In this document: positions 1-8,049 of the stretch, one piece after another | Numbering within the stretch: the stretch's first letter is position 1 | Layout of the letters: every line of letters starts with the position of its first letter | Assembly: GCA_003024985.2 (NCBI GenBank) | Contig: PXIH01S0011925.1 | Source of the DNA: Euperipatoides rowelli | Lineage: Eukaryota > Onychophora > Udeonychophora > Euonychophora > Peripatopsidae | DNA length: 10,040 nt | Direction: 5' to 3' (one strand) | Notes under the pieces: generated by a model | Databases searched by the model: none | The model's input: the letters and a program-made list of their open reading frames with translations, nothing else | What the model was told of the DNA's origin: nothing | Position numbers and translations under genes: made by a program

Positions 1-1499
1 CCCCCCCCCCATGCATTATCTTGTCCCTTCAAACTATCCTATACTTTAAATCTGGCACCTAGTCAAACTGTTTTCGCAGGCCTAGCTATCTATTTAAGCA
101 AAATTGAATAATAATTATTCAAATTTGATCCTTAAAAAAGAAATGTGTACAGTACAAATCCCATTTATTTTTCATGGCTAGGACATAACCCTTAATTCCT
201 CATTCCAATTCTAATAACAATGATAAGCATAATATCAAAGATTCCAAAGAATTATATTTAACCATTTCAAATGTATTTAATTTTATGCCTCATTTTCATC
301 AAACTGAATAATATTCAGAAAGTTGTTTGATCTGCTACAAATATTATGTCTTTCCTGACCATTGGACATTTCCTAATAGCAATTTTGTATCACTTTTTTT
401 TAAGTATTTATTTCAATCTTGATTTTAAACTTGATGGAAATAGTGAGCTTTCAAGTTGCCAAACCTTTTGTTTTACTTGGCCTTAAATTTATCCTTTGAG
501 CTTTTGTCTGATAGACGATTAGTCTCAGCTGTTAGCAAATGTTCAGATGATGATTGTAAAAGGTTCCCAGTTGCCTTATTACTGTACTATTTTCAAATGT
601 TATTGTACATCCTGACATTTTTCAAAGGATATAAAAATTCAAAACTGATATAAATAAAATTAATGAATATAATAAATAATTGACTTATAGACAATTAAGA
701 TAAATTTTAAAATAAACACTGCTAGAATGCTACTTATCCTTTTATTTAAAATGTATTACAATCCAATTTACGAAATTAATTATAATTTTGTTAATAGAAG
801 ACAATGCTATCTTAAGATGTTGAACACATATTTTTAATAACGGATTTATAATTTTTAAACTAGATTTCAAATAAAATTGATGTCCTTATTTATAGGAGAG
901 CTAGTAGCCGACTGAATTCTAAAGTCTAGTTTTTGATATTGAGCCCATTGATTGGTTAACAGTATGGCTGACGGAAGTATGTGTTAAAATTGTCAAAATC
1001 AATCAAAAATAAATTATTTCATCTCTAGATTATCATAGGATTGGAACATAGTGGGTTTGATATGTAGTTTGATTTAGGGTTCAGGGTTACGTTAAGAATA
1101 GGACTGTAAATATAAAAAAATAACGCTGATTTGTATTTGATTGCATAGGCACAATTGTTAAAAACTTGACTATATCCCTCAGCTACAAGGCTCGTGTCTT
1201 ATTTATTATGTCGGCAAATTTACTATTTAAGAAGCATGTTGTAAACCATTATGAACATTGTAAGGTTCAGAACTCTAACAAAGTTAAAAATGCAAATTCA
1301 GTGACAACTTGGTTACTAATTAATTTTCATCAACTACTTTTTTATGGTAATTAAATTTATAAACAAATCAACTATTATATTACCTAATATATAAGATTAT
1401 TTGGTTTTATTAGCATAAAGTGTTACAATGTACCTTACAAATACGTTAAGATTTATAAAATTTGCAACCCACGGATGGATATGGGCCATTTTACTTAAT
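1..1499. other. AT-rich DNA without a supportable gene
   Basis: This stretch is strongly AT-rich and has stops in all frames. Two short open frames, 456-653 and 1166-1354 on the plus strand, lack recognisable motifs and fit chance expectation. The window opens with ten C residues (1-10), which may be a contig edge or a homopolymer artefact. A possible tiny 5' exon at 964-976 is discussed under findings. I see no RNA gene or convincing promoter. It is most likely intergenic or intronic DNA. Confidence 0.6.
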
Positions 1500-1531
1500 G
1501 TTAATTTAATTTAAATTTAATTTTAATTTAA
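1500..1531 (-). repeat. AT-rich 3' tail of the retrotransposon
   Basis: On the minus strand this is a run built only of short A and T blocks (AAATT/TTTAA variants), placed about 65 bases after the ORF2 stop. Non-LTR elements of the Jockey/CR1 type end in poly-A or in short tandem repeats, so this is a reasonable 3' end. It could also be ordinary AT-rich DNA. The exact boundary cannot be set without other copies. Confidence 0.5.
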
Positions 1532-1596
1532 AGAATAAGGATATAAGTCTTTTTAGACTTTTAAACCCTGAAGAAACCAAAATCAATATGTAACTC

Positions 1597-2097
1597 TTAA
1601 ATAAGTGTTGATGCTATTTTTAAAATTATTAAGAGTGGACGAATATAGCCTACTATGTAATCAGGCAATCTATTCCATGTATTCAACACTCGTAAGGATA
1701 TAAACTCAGATCTAAGTCTTAATTTGACAGGGTTTCTGTAATTTGAAATAGTGACCTCTTGTATTAGCTTTTTTATCAATGACAAATAAACTATGTAATT
1801 GTGGAAAGAGTCCCAAAACAACTATCTTATAGACAAAAATAAGATCACCTCTTTTTTTTCTAACAGAGGGAAATAAACGTAATCTATTAGTTTCTTTTTC
1901 CTTAATTCAAATAATAAATCTTCAAAGCCCTTTATTTGTTTTGAAAGTCTACGTAAACAACCATCCAGCCTATCATAATCAGAAATATTCATTATAGCAT
2001 AAACAGTTGCACAGTAGTCATTGATAGGCTGGAGGTAGTTGGTATATGATAATTTAAAAGTAAATAAATCAATTTCCGGAAACACACATTTTAACAT
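1597..2097 (-). pseudogene. RT thumb and C-terminal end of ORF2
   Basis: Two in-frame pieces are split by a TAG at 1822-1824. The first (2097-1825) carries the 'Y...i.P...Y...v......d..rL...qrr..k.i.g' pattern of the RT thumb, here YTNYLQPINDYCATVY followed by DYDRLDGCLRRLSKQIKGF. The second (1821-1600) ends with LRSEFISLRVLNTWNRLPDYIV. The WN.LP..iv phrase near the C-terminus is a hallmark of Jockey/CR1-like ORF2 proteins. The reading frame ends at 1597-1599, about 65 bases before the AT-rich tail, which fits a short 3' untranslated region. There is no sign of an RNase H domain after the thumb. Confidence 0.88.
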
Positions 2098-2423
2098 AGG
2101 CTATAAAATTTTCTATAAATTCTATTGATCAAGTAGTCAATATGGGGAGAGAAGGACATACGAACATCAATAATAACACCTAAATCTTTATAATAAAATA
2201 AATTCTCAATTTTAGTATTTTTTATATCAAAATCAATAGGAGTATCAATTCTACCCAACAGTAAACATTTGGTTTTACTATAGTTTATCTCTAACATGCT
2301 CCTCTCAATGCATAAAATCAGTAAATTAATCTGCGCCTGGAGATCACAAATCTGCTGTATATTTTCTACGGTTGCAAAAATTTTAACATTGTCAGCATAG
2401 CTGACAATATTATCAAAAGGCAA
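2091..2423 (-). pseudogene. Reverse transcriptase motifs C to E, catalytic box YADN
   Basis: This piece continues the RT after the frameshift near 2424. Motif C reads SYADNVKIF, with the box at 2388-2399. The family needs YADD, so the second metal-binding aspartate has become asparagine (codon AAT, a single G-to-A change from GAT). Downstream, SKTKCLLLGR corresponds to motif D and YKDLGVIIDVRMSFSPHI to the motif E region, usually 'yLGv.iD..l.w..Hi'. The piece ends at a frame change near 2096, after YRKFYSLC. Even without the frameshifts, the YADN change alone would be expected to abolish DNA synthesis. Confidence 0.92.
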
Positions 2424-2826
2424 AAAATATGTCGGCGATAAATAAGTTAAATAATATTGCCGATAATACTGCCCCCTGTGAGAGACCGCTATTTCTCCAA
2501 CCCACCTGTGAAGAAAAGCAAAAAGATCTCATTTTTAAAAATGCATATCTCCATCTGCACAAAACCTTAGGTATAGCCATATCAATCATCTTAAGAATTA
2601 GTGTATCAATACAAATCAGATCAAATGCAGATGTCAAGTCAAAATATATAATAGCCACCTTGTGACCCCCATCGCGCAATTCAGAAATTTTGTTATAAGT
2701 AGAGAGCAAANAAGTTTCAGTAGAAAAACCAGCTCTAAATCCATGTTGAAAACTGCTCAAATTTCTATCAATATAAAGTCTTAACAAGGTTAAAACAACA
2801 GTTTCCATAATTTTTGTAAAAACTGT
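2413..2826 (-). pseudogene. Reverse transcriptase palm, motifs A and B
   Basis: This is the best-preserved part of the polymerase. It opens with FTKIMET, then QHGFRAGFSTET (residues 21-32 counted from the ATG at 2808), motif A FDLTSAFD (56-63) holding the first catalytic aspartate, and motif B GLSQGAVLSAILF (108-120), normally 'G.pQGs.LgPlLF'. The ambiguous base N at 2711 falls in residue 33, so the assembly is uncertain exactly there. A run of T at about 2422-2427 causes a frameshift just before motif C, and the frame then closes at 2413. Motif A appears intact, but the serine usually found in motif B is replaced by alanine and the LGP by LSA. Confidence 0.93.
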
Positions 2827-3256
2827 CAGTTAAACTAATTGGTCTTCTATAATTACATATCTGGGAACGATTCCCTTTTTTATATATAGGTTTAATTATG
2901 GACTTATTCCAGGAAAGAGGAATCTCTCCCTCTAACATAGAACCTCTAAAAAACTCACATAAAATCAAAGAGAATTCATTAGGGAACTTTTTTATTAAAC
3001 AATTCGGGAGTTCATCAGTACCTATAGAAAACTAATTTCTGATGTCATTAATAATTGCCAATATTATACTTGGGTTAACTTGTTCAATAATCTCAAAGCT
3101 GCATCCGTCAAACAGACTCTTCATAATTAAATTATTAGGCATAAAATTACAACAATAATCCCTCATAAATTCATTTAAAATTTCATTTGGTTTATCAATA
3201 ATTTTATTATTAACTACAACATAGTTGATCATATCATTACTATAACCTTTCTTCAT
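2768..3256 (-). pseudogene. Reverse transcriptase N-terminal part (motifs 0 to 2)
   Basis: Two in-frame pieces are separated by a TAG at 3032-3034. The first (3256-3035) is the pre-RT region. The second carries GTDELPN, a degenerate form of the 'G.DgiPn' motif, then GEIPLSWNKSIIKPIYKKGN and NYRRPISL, which correspond to RT motifs 1 and 2 (usually 'NYRPISL'). There is one extra arginine codon in NYRRPISL, a 3-bp gain. The frame is lost near 2825, where the FTKIME phrase continues in another frame. These residues normally build the fingers of the polymerase. The match in motif order and spacing is clear, and the copy is inactive because of the stops and the frameshift. Confidence 0.9.
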
Positions 3257-3672
3257 AAATACATTTTATAGATCTTTGAAGGGTCATTCTTTATCATCAA
3301 TCTTTGTTTTTCCAGGTAAGTTCTTTTACTTTTTTTTATCTGCTTAACTACTTTATTCCTTATAACTTTATATGCCATAAAATTCTCGAAAGATTTATGT
3401 GTCTTATAAAATCTAAATAATTTAGCTTTTTCTTTCTTCAGAGCTATTAAATCCTTAGAAAGCCAACCGGGGTTTTTATACCTATAACATACAAAAGATT
3501 TTTTTGGCACATTATCCGATAAGATATTTTTTAATTCTGTATGATATTTGTCATATTTCAACACTAATTTCTCATTATTCTTTAATATTTTATCACATGT
3601 ACATTTCAATGATAATCCAAATTGTAATAAATTAACCCTATCATAATCAAAATATTCTTGAATCGGTATTAA
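3253..3672 (-). pseudogene. Endonuclease-RT linker segment of the retrotransposon
   Basis: This piece continues the endonuclease frame directly after the TGA at 3682-3684, so the two were once one protein. It is lysine-rich. The phrase NPGWLSKDLIALKKEKAKLF and the following basic helix (RNKVVKQIKKSKRTYLEK) correspond to the segment between endonuclease and reverse transcriptase in Jockey/CR1-like ORF2 proteins, where 'PWl...l..l...k..L...' is usual. A frameshift at about 3255 (stop at 3253-3255) moves the rest of the protein into another frame, where 3256-3032 continues it. No catalytic function is known for this part. It probably contributes to RNA or protein contacts (inference). Confidence 0.85.
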
Positions 3673-3681
3673 CTTTTTATT

Positions 3682-4350
3682 TCATTTTTGTATATTATTT
3701 AATTCGCACTGAATCAACACGTGATCACTGCATAATATAGGGGTAAGATAATCAATGTTAGATATCACGTCGATATCATTAACAATTACTACATCTAATA
3801 AGGAAGCTTTTTCACCTATATACCATGTGTTTTCACGTATAACCTGAAACAGTAAATTATTCTGTACAAAATTTCTCATGTCAGAGTGAAACCTATTTCT
3901 GGCATCACTCGACTTGAATTGCCAGTTTATATCGGGGGCATTGAGGTCACCAATAATTATAAAATAACCAAATTTCATTTTTTTTTAAATAATTAGAACT
4001 CATATAAAAACTCTAAATAAATAATAAATTGTAATTTAGATCAAAGTTAGGCGGTCTATAGAAAACCCCGATTAACCAAGTTAGATTAACTATTTTTATT
4101 TTAAACCAAATCTCTATGTTAAAATTTTGTAACGTTACTAATTCAAAATTAATACTATCTTTACATATTATTAAAATTCCCCACCCCTGATGCCCTTACC
4201 TCTAATTGTTCCCTCCACCAAGTAACCCGGTATATTAACTAGATTAAATAATATTGTTCAACAGATGTCAGCCAAGACTCCGTCAATGCAAAAAAAATAG
4301 GTCTTTTGTCTAATACTAGTTTGTTGCAAACAGATAAAATATTTGTATAC
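3682..4350 (-). pseudogene. Endonuclease (EEP fold) domain of the retrotransposon, broken
   Basis: This region encodes the apurinic/apyrimidinic-like endonuclease that nicks target DNA to prime reverse transcription. Fragments on the minus strand, in order, are: YTNILSVCNKL (from about 4349), ALTESWL with the catalytic glutamate region (about 4280), an IPGY..., then RGWG-like segment ending ILIICKDSI (about 4225-4150), IGVFYRPPN (about 4075-4045), GDLNAPDINW (about 3955-3925), LLDVVI and SDH (about 3800-3715). All the usual catalytic blocks are represented. Frame changes occur near 4250 and 4180. A run of nine T on the plus strand at 3978-3986 explains a third frame change, fitting loss of one base. 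A TAG at 4013-4015 and a TGA at 3682-3684 interrupt the frame. The best-preserved part is the 98-residue piece 3682-3978. Without repair of these lesions no active enzyme is possible. Confidence 0.9.
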
Positions 4351-4377
4351 AAAAAACAACTCAAATGATCCTAATTG

Positions 4378-4575
4378 CTATTCTTCTGTATTATTTATAT
4401 TTGAATTTAAAGTAACCACATCATTTACTTTCCTTTCTATAATTTTACCTTTTTTAATCACAACATTTTGTCCATTTTCTCTTCTAGTTTTTAATTCAGA
4501 ATATAAAACTCTGTCAATATCTCTTTGTTTACTATTCAAATACAAAGTTAAACATTTCTTAAAGTGCTTTTGCAA
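4378..4575 (-). pseudogene. ORF1-like C-terminal remnant of the retrotransposon
   Basis: This 65-residue minus-strand fragment lies just upstream of the endonuclease. It is basic and hydrophilic, and contains LKTRRENGQNVVIKKGKIIE. An arginine-rich stretch followed by 'G..vvIk.GkIv' is, from memory, common at the end of the first protein of Jockey/CR1-like elements, just before the endonuclease protein begins. That first protein normally binds the element RNA. No zinc knuckle or coiled coil is visible, so the N-terminal part is missing or beyond recognition. The fragment ends at a TAG at 4378-4380, and the endonuclease follows in another frame after about 30 bases. The role is inferred mainly from position. 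Confidence 0.55.
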
Positions 4576-4649
4576 TTTTTGGTTTCACTTGGGGAAAAAA
4601 TAAATCCAGTGAAATTTCATGTGATTTCAAATTGATTTACCACTACCAC

Positions 4650-4671
4650 ATGATGTCGGTTTTGACATCAT
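4650..4671. repeat. Perfect 8-bp hairpin
   Basis: ATGATGTC at 4650-4657 and its reverse complement GACATCAT at 4664-4671 flank a 6-base loop (GGTTTT). It lies between the presumed 5' end of the retrotransposon and the TTTGTTTA array. No function can be assigned. It might be a terminal structure of one of the flanking elements or a chance palindrome. Confidence 0.5.
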
Positions 4672-4680
4672 AAGGTCAAT

Positions 4681-4790
4681 GGCTTTGTTTATTAACAATT
4701 ACTTTGTTTAATAAAAATTGGCTTTGTTTAATAACAGTTTGATTTGTTTATTACTTTTTTTTTTTGTTTATTGGCTTTGTTTATTTCATT
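4681..4790. repeat. 20-bp period TTTGTTTA tandem array
   Basis: TTTGTTTA recurs at 4684, 4703, 4723, 4743, 4763 and 4776. The first five copies are spaced 19, 20, 20 and 20 bases and the last 13. Several copies are preceded by GGC, as GGCTTTGTTTA. The array sits immediately upstream of the transposase-like pseudogene and contains a 10-T run. It may be a subterminal repeat of that element, or a minisatellite arisen by slippage. Confidence 0.75.
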
Positions 4791-4818
4791 AAAATTATTC
4801 TATTCTTCTCATATGATA

Positions 4819-6942
4819 GCATGTGCAACCCGAAAACAATTGTATGTATGGTTGATTGCATTACCTTCTGGTGAACTACCAGAAAATCGACTTCCATCCT
4901 GGGCTAAGTTCTCCAGCGGTACTTCAGACTTCATCATGATGAGAATTTGGAAGTAGAACTCAACAAATCAAGTTGTTTGGGAGGTTATGTGCATCTGGAA
5001 TAAGGACAGAATTCCACTTGCAGAAGAAAGAAATGTCATCCAAAGCTGCAGAGGAAATTGGAGCAATGCCGGTCCAAATCAGGAAGGAAAAATCAGCGAT
5101 CTGTACCTCAGACAAAGAAATAATAGTTTTAGGAGAATCTAAGTAATTTGTTTGATATAGCCCATGTCAACACAAATCATCCAATTAAAATTCCAGAGGA
5201 TAACAAAATTCTGAATGCACAATGTGAGCCAGAATGGCATGGCTTCATGGTGGGCATTGACAAAAAGCAGACCAAGAAAGAGGGATACTTCCTTCATCAT
5301 CATCATAAGCTGTTTCTAGAAAGGAATCTGTATTATAAATAGAAACAAGATGATCGAGAAGAAACCGCAGAGGTGATGACATCATCACACATCAGTATTG
5401 AGGCAAGTGTTTATGACAACAGTATCACTCCATGTCCTCCAAAGAGGTCCTGCTGTGCAAAGAAAATTGTTACACCATACTTTACAGCATGCCCTTGACC
5501 ACACCAGGCTAAGTGACAATCAGCATTTCATGTACTTTCAGCAGCAGCTTCTTCTCTGGGACAAACCCTCAGACTTAGCCATCAATAGGTCATCGACCGG
5601 GAGGTCCAGGAGAACCAAATGGAAGGCAATTTCAGAGGAAATATGGAGGTTCTATAAAAGCAGCACAAGCCTGATAGTTCACTGGCAAACTGTTTCCAAA
5701 TGAAAGGAAGCAAAAAAAGCTAATTGCCTTCCTATTATCGTCACTGATCCACAAGGGACGGCAAAGTTACTTGGTGTATGAAAACCTCTCACAGGTAGCC
5801 AACTGGACAAGCAACAGCAACTGCCATGAAGCAGAGCCTCATTGACTGGGAGCTGTCAGACAAGGTAGTTGGCTTGAGTTTTGACACTATTGCCAGTAAT
5901 ACTGGATCAGCACTTAACAAATGTTCTCTTCTACAACTAAAACTGGGATGCCTACTCAACTTTGTATGCCACCAGCAAATTCTGGAACTTGTGGCTAGGC
6001 AGCATTATGGTTCATCTTCTTGTTCAGACAGCAATCTTTAAAAGCTTTCAATCAAACTGGAATTCAATCGATCAAAGCAAGTTTGAACCAATGATGCCTA
6101 ATGATCTGGTATCTGTAGTTGCTGATTTGTTTTTTGGTTTTAAGGAATAAGTTGTGTCATTCAGTGTCCAGAAACTGAAATATGCTCGACCTCATGATGA
6201 TTATTGTGAACTACTTGAATTAACAATCGTTCTGTTTGGTGATCGTCCTCCAATGGGAAACAGGTAGATGGCATGAGTTATCTATGTAATTACGTGTACT
6301 TGCTTTGAAACCAATTTCACATAACTGCTGCAGAACTCAAGAGTTTGAAGCGATTTGTAGAATTTACTTGGTTTACTGCTTCATCTACGAACTAATGATA
6401 AAAGAACTAATGTTGTTCGCTGACTCTGAGATTGCCAAGGCCACCAGCAAGAAGTTTGAAAATCATTGCTGGTACCTCAGTGAAGATCTGGCTGGACTTT
6501 CTCTTTTTGATGAAAGCATTGCAGTGGACATTAAACGTAAGATTGTAGGTAGCTGTTCTAAAAGAAGGTCAAAATAATTTTCAAACACGAGCACATGTTG
6601 ACCTCACAGCAAATGAAGATATTGCCACCAAGACTGTCACAGATTTTGTTAGGCCAACATCAGCAAAAGGTTGAATTTTTGATGCATTCAAAGTCTCCTT
6701 GAACTTTCTAGACAAAGACCCTGCAGTCGGTGAAAGATCCTTCCTTTCTGTCATCACAGTAAGTTCTGAGTGGAATTTCTGTCATCAATGATTTCACTGA
6801 GTATTGGATAGCACTCATAATAGACTACAATGAAGTCCTGACAAAAGTTGAGCAGCAGCAACAATATCTACTTCTAGTGGTAGAGTGGCATCACCAATAC
6901 TTTCCCGAAGCAAAGAAGCAAGAGACTCAACATTCAACCTGA
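4819..6942 (+). pseudogene. Decayed transposase-like gene (RNase H-like, hAT-like family)
   Basis: Fragments in all three plus frames follow, in order, a protein family that I recall as multicopy and uncharacterised in arthropods and Hydra. Visible blocks: RKQLYVWLIALPSGELPE (4822), IWNKDRIPL (about 5000), LFDIAHVNTN (5145), PKRSCCAKKIVTPY (5439), ALDHTRLSDN (5490), DLAINRSS (5572), LIVHWQ (5675), LPIIVTDPQGTAKLLGV (5728), TGQATATA (5802), DWELSDKVVGLSFDTIASNTG (5844; read as two overlapping motifs), HDDYCELLELTIVLFGD (6193), ENHCWYLSEDLAGLSLFD (6452), INDFTEYWIALI (6784) and KVEQQQQYLLLVVE (6847). The FDT.ASN block followed by C...H resembles the first catalytic aspartate region of hAT transposases; that link is inference. 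Stops lie at 4954, 5340, 5701, 5779, 6148, 6265, 6274 and 6672, with frame changes near 5147, 5495, 5800, 6035, 6322, 6390, 6550 and 6768. A stretch of about 15 codons before 6265 seems deleted. There are no introns. The N-terminus is missing or unrecognised. Confidence 0.82.
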
Positions 6943-7377
6943 GTTAATGAGCCAACGGAGAACTGACTATTCTCTATTATAGTCTAATAGCCTACATTAT
7001 GGGCCCTAACTCTTTGTCTTAAACAGTTTTGACTGATTTTTGGTGTGATATCTGTAGCACTCCTGAACTGTCTAATTTATTATGCATTTACTGTTGATAC
7101 TTGCACGACATAATGTTCATGCTGTGTGGCAGTGGTTAATAAAGTCTGATATGCACCAAATTTGGTACCAATCATTTCTTACAAAGGTCAACCATTTTAT
7201 CAAAAAGCACCTGAAGAAATATCACTTTTTAGTTTTTGTGTGTTATTATGGGCCACCCTAATATTTATCCATACTAATCCTCTGCCACAATAATTCCAAC
7301 AAGAGAAAATCAGCTATTTTATGGTCATCCTAACTTAGAAAATCAAGAATAAAATAAACTAAGAAACTAAAATTAGT
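6943..7377. other. 3' flank of the transposase-like pseudogene
   Basis: There is no coding sequence here. It holds an AATAAA signal at 7138-7143, about 196 bases after the last family-like residue, and three related short motifs: ATTATGGGCCCTAA (6996-7009), ATTATGGGCCACCCTAAT (7245-7262) and TTATGGTCATCCTAAC (7319-7334). One of these could mark the downstream end of the element. The matching inverted copy was not found upstream of 4819. Confidence 0.5.
7138..7143 (+). promoter_or_regulatory. Possible polyadenylation signal AATAAA
   Basis: A canonical hexamer lies about 196 bases beyond the end of the transposase-like pseudogene and on the same strand. In such AT-rich DNA the hexamer is frequent, so position is the only support. 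Confidence 0.3.
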
Positions 7378-8049
7378 AGTATTTATAACCAATTTACAAA
7401 TAATGTAGGATAGAATCACACGACAGTCTTGTTAATCTCCATTCCATCTGTGTATGACAAATGCAATGTGTTCATAATGGTTTTTGAAACCTATAACTCA
7501 GAAATGGTTTTCATCAAGATCATTAGGTATATTCTCCAAGGCAGAGATTTGTACTTGTGGATCACCAAAGATTTGTTCTTCTTTTAACACTGAATATTTC
7601 ATGATCTTAGCCCAATCATTTTAAGGTCATCAAATCATTCTCTTCTTGGCCACCATTTTACTTTTCTGCCCATCCTCTCAAGAAATTCACAGCATATTTC
7701 AATTTCATCTACCTTACTTTATTCCAAAGGCTATTACCACCTTCCTCATTTCTGATCAAATCTGTACATTTTATTTCAATGTTCTTCTAGTACAATAACT
7801 ATCAAAAGTATTGACCTTTTCCAAGTCTTTCACAAATGCATCTGATTCCAGAAATGACTAGCTGCCTTTAAAACTTAATAGTATTTTAGCAAGTACACAA
7901 ATTATGATCGCTTCGATTTTGACTGAGTTTCTCTTTAATTACTTATCTCAATATAACTTTTGAATCCAAAAAGGAAATATTATCTTACATCAAATTAAAT
8001 TTAATCAAGGTTTTTCTAAGGGTCAATGTTTCCTTCAAATCTTTTTTGT
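7378..8049 (-). pseudogene. Unrecognised decayed coding stretch on the minus strand
   Basis: Read on the minus strand, protein-like sequence runs through frames broken by single stops and shifts. In order: KKDLKETLTLRKTLIKFNLM (about 8046-7987), DNISFLDSKVILR, IEAIIICVLAKILLSFKGS, SFLESDAFVKDLEKVNTFD, KNIEIKCTDLIRNEEGGN, KLKYAVNFLRGWAEK, GGQEENDLMTLK, NDWAKIMKYSVLKEEQIF (from 7620), GDPQVQISALENIPNDLDEN, then, after a TGA at 7498-7500, VIGFKNHYEHIAFVIHRWNG and, after a TAA at 7432-7434, DCRVILSYIICKLV. Composition is balanced (E, D, K, W, P), unlike random AT-rich translation. Leucine-rich helices and 'DPQVQISALENIP' look like helical (HEAT-type) repeats, which is inference. The absence of intron-like gaps between pieces suggests a processed pseudogene or an element fragment. 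I do not recognise the parent gene. Confidence 0.55.

Larger units (their letters stand above)
1500..4603 (-). mobile_element. Decayed Jockey/CR1-type non-LTR retrotransposon
   Basis: Read on the minus strand, the parts occur in the standard order of a non-LTR retrotransposon: ORF1-like tail, endonuclease, linker, reverse transcriptase, thumb, and an AT-rich 3' tail. Such elements copy themselves by nicking the target with the endonuclease and reverse transcribing their RNA at the nick. I saw no RNase H domain and no long terminal repeats. The phrases ALTESWL, YRPPN, GDLNAPDINW, SDH, NYR.PISL, QHGFR.G.ST, FDLTSAFD and WNRLP are typical of the Jockey/CR1/L2 assemblage, but I cannot separate those clades by eye. 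In-frame stops lie at 4013-4015, 3682-3684, 3032-3034 and 1822-1824. Frameshifts fall near 4345, 4250, 4180, 3982, 3255, 2825, 2424 and 2096. The copy is therefore non-functional. The 5' boundary near 4603 is approximate, and I could not identify target-site duplications. Confidence 0.9.

Noticed and set aside
456-653. 65-residue open frame on the plus strand
   Set aside because: Its start region overlaps low-complexity DNA, no motif is visible, and length is within chance for this composition.
1074-1091. TTAGGGTTCAGGGTTACG, resembling telomere repeats
   Set aside because: Only two imperfect units occur, with no array around them.
1166-1354. 62-residue open frame on the plus strand
   Set aside because: No recognisable domain and no supporting signals. 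Neighbouring frames are equally unremarkable.
2429-2665. 78-residue plus-strand open frame
   Set aside because: It lies opposite the well-supported RT motifs A and B on the minus strand and is a shadow frame.
4343-4603. 86-residue plus-strand open frame rich in F, L and S
   Set aside because: It is the complement of the ORF1-like remnant and reads as a shadow.
6755-6766. ACAGTAAGTTC as a splice donor in the transposase-like gene
   Set aside because: Family-like coding text resumes within a few bases in another frame, so a frameshift is the simpler reading than an intron.
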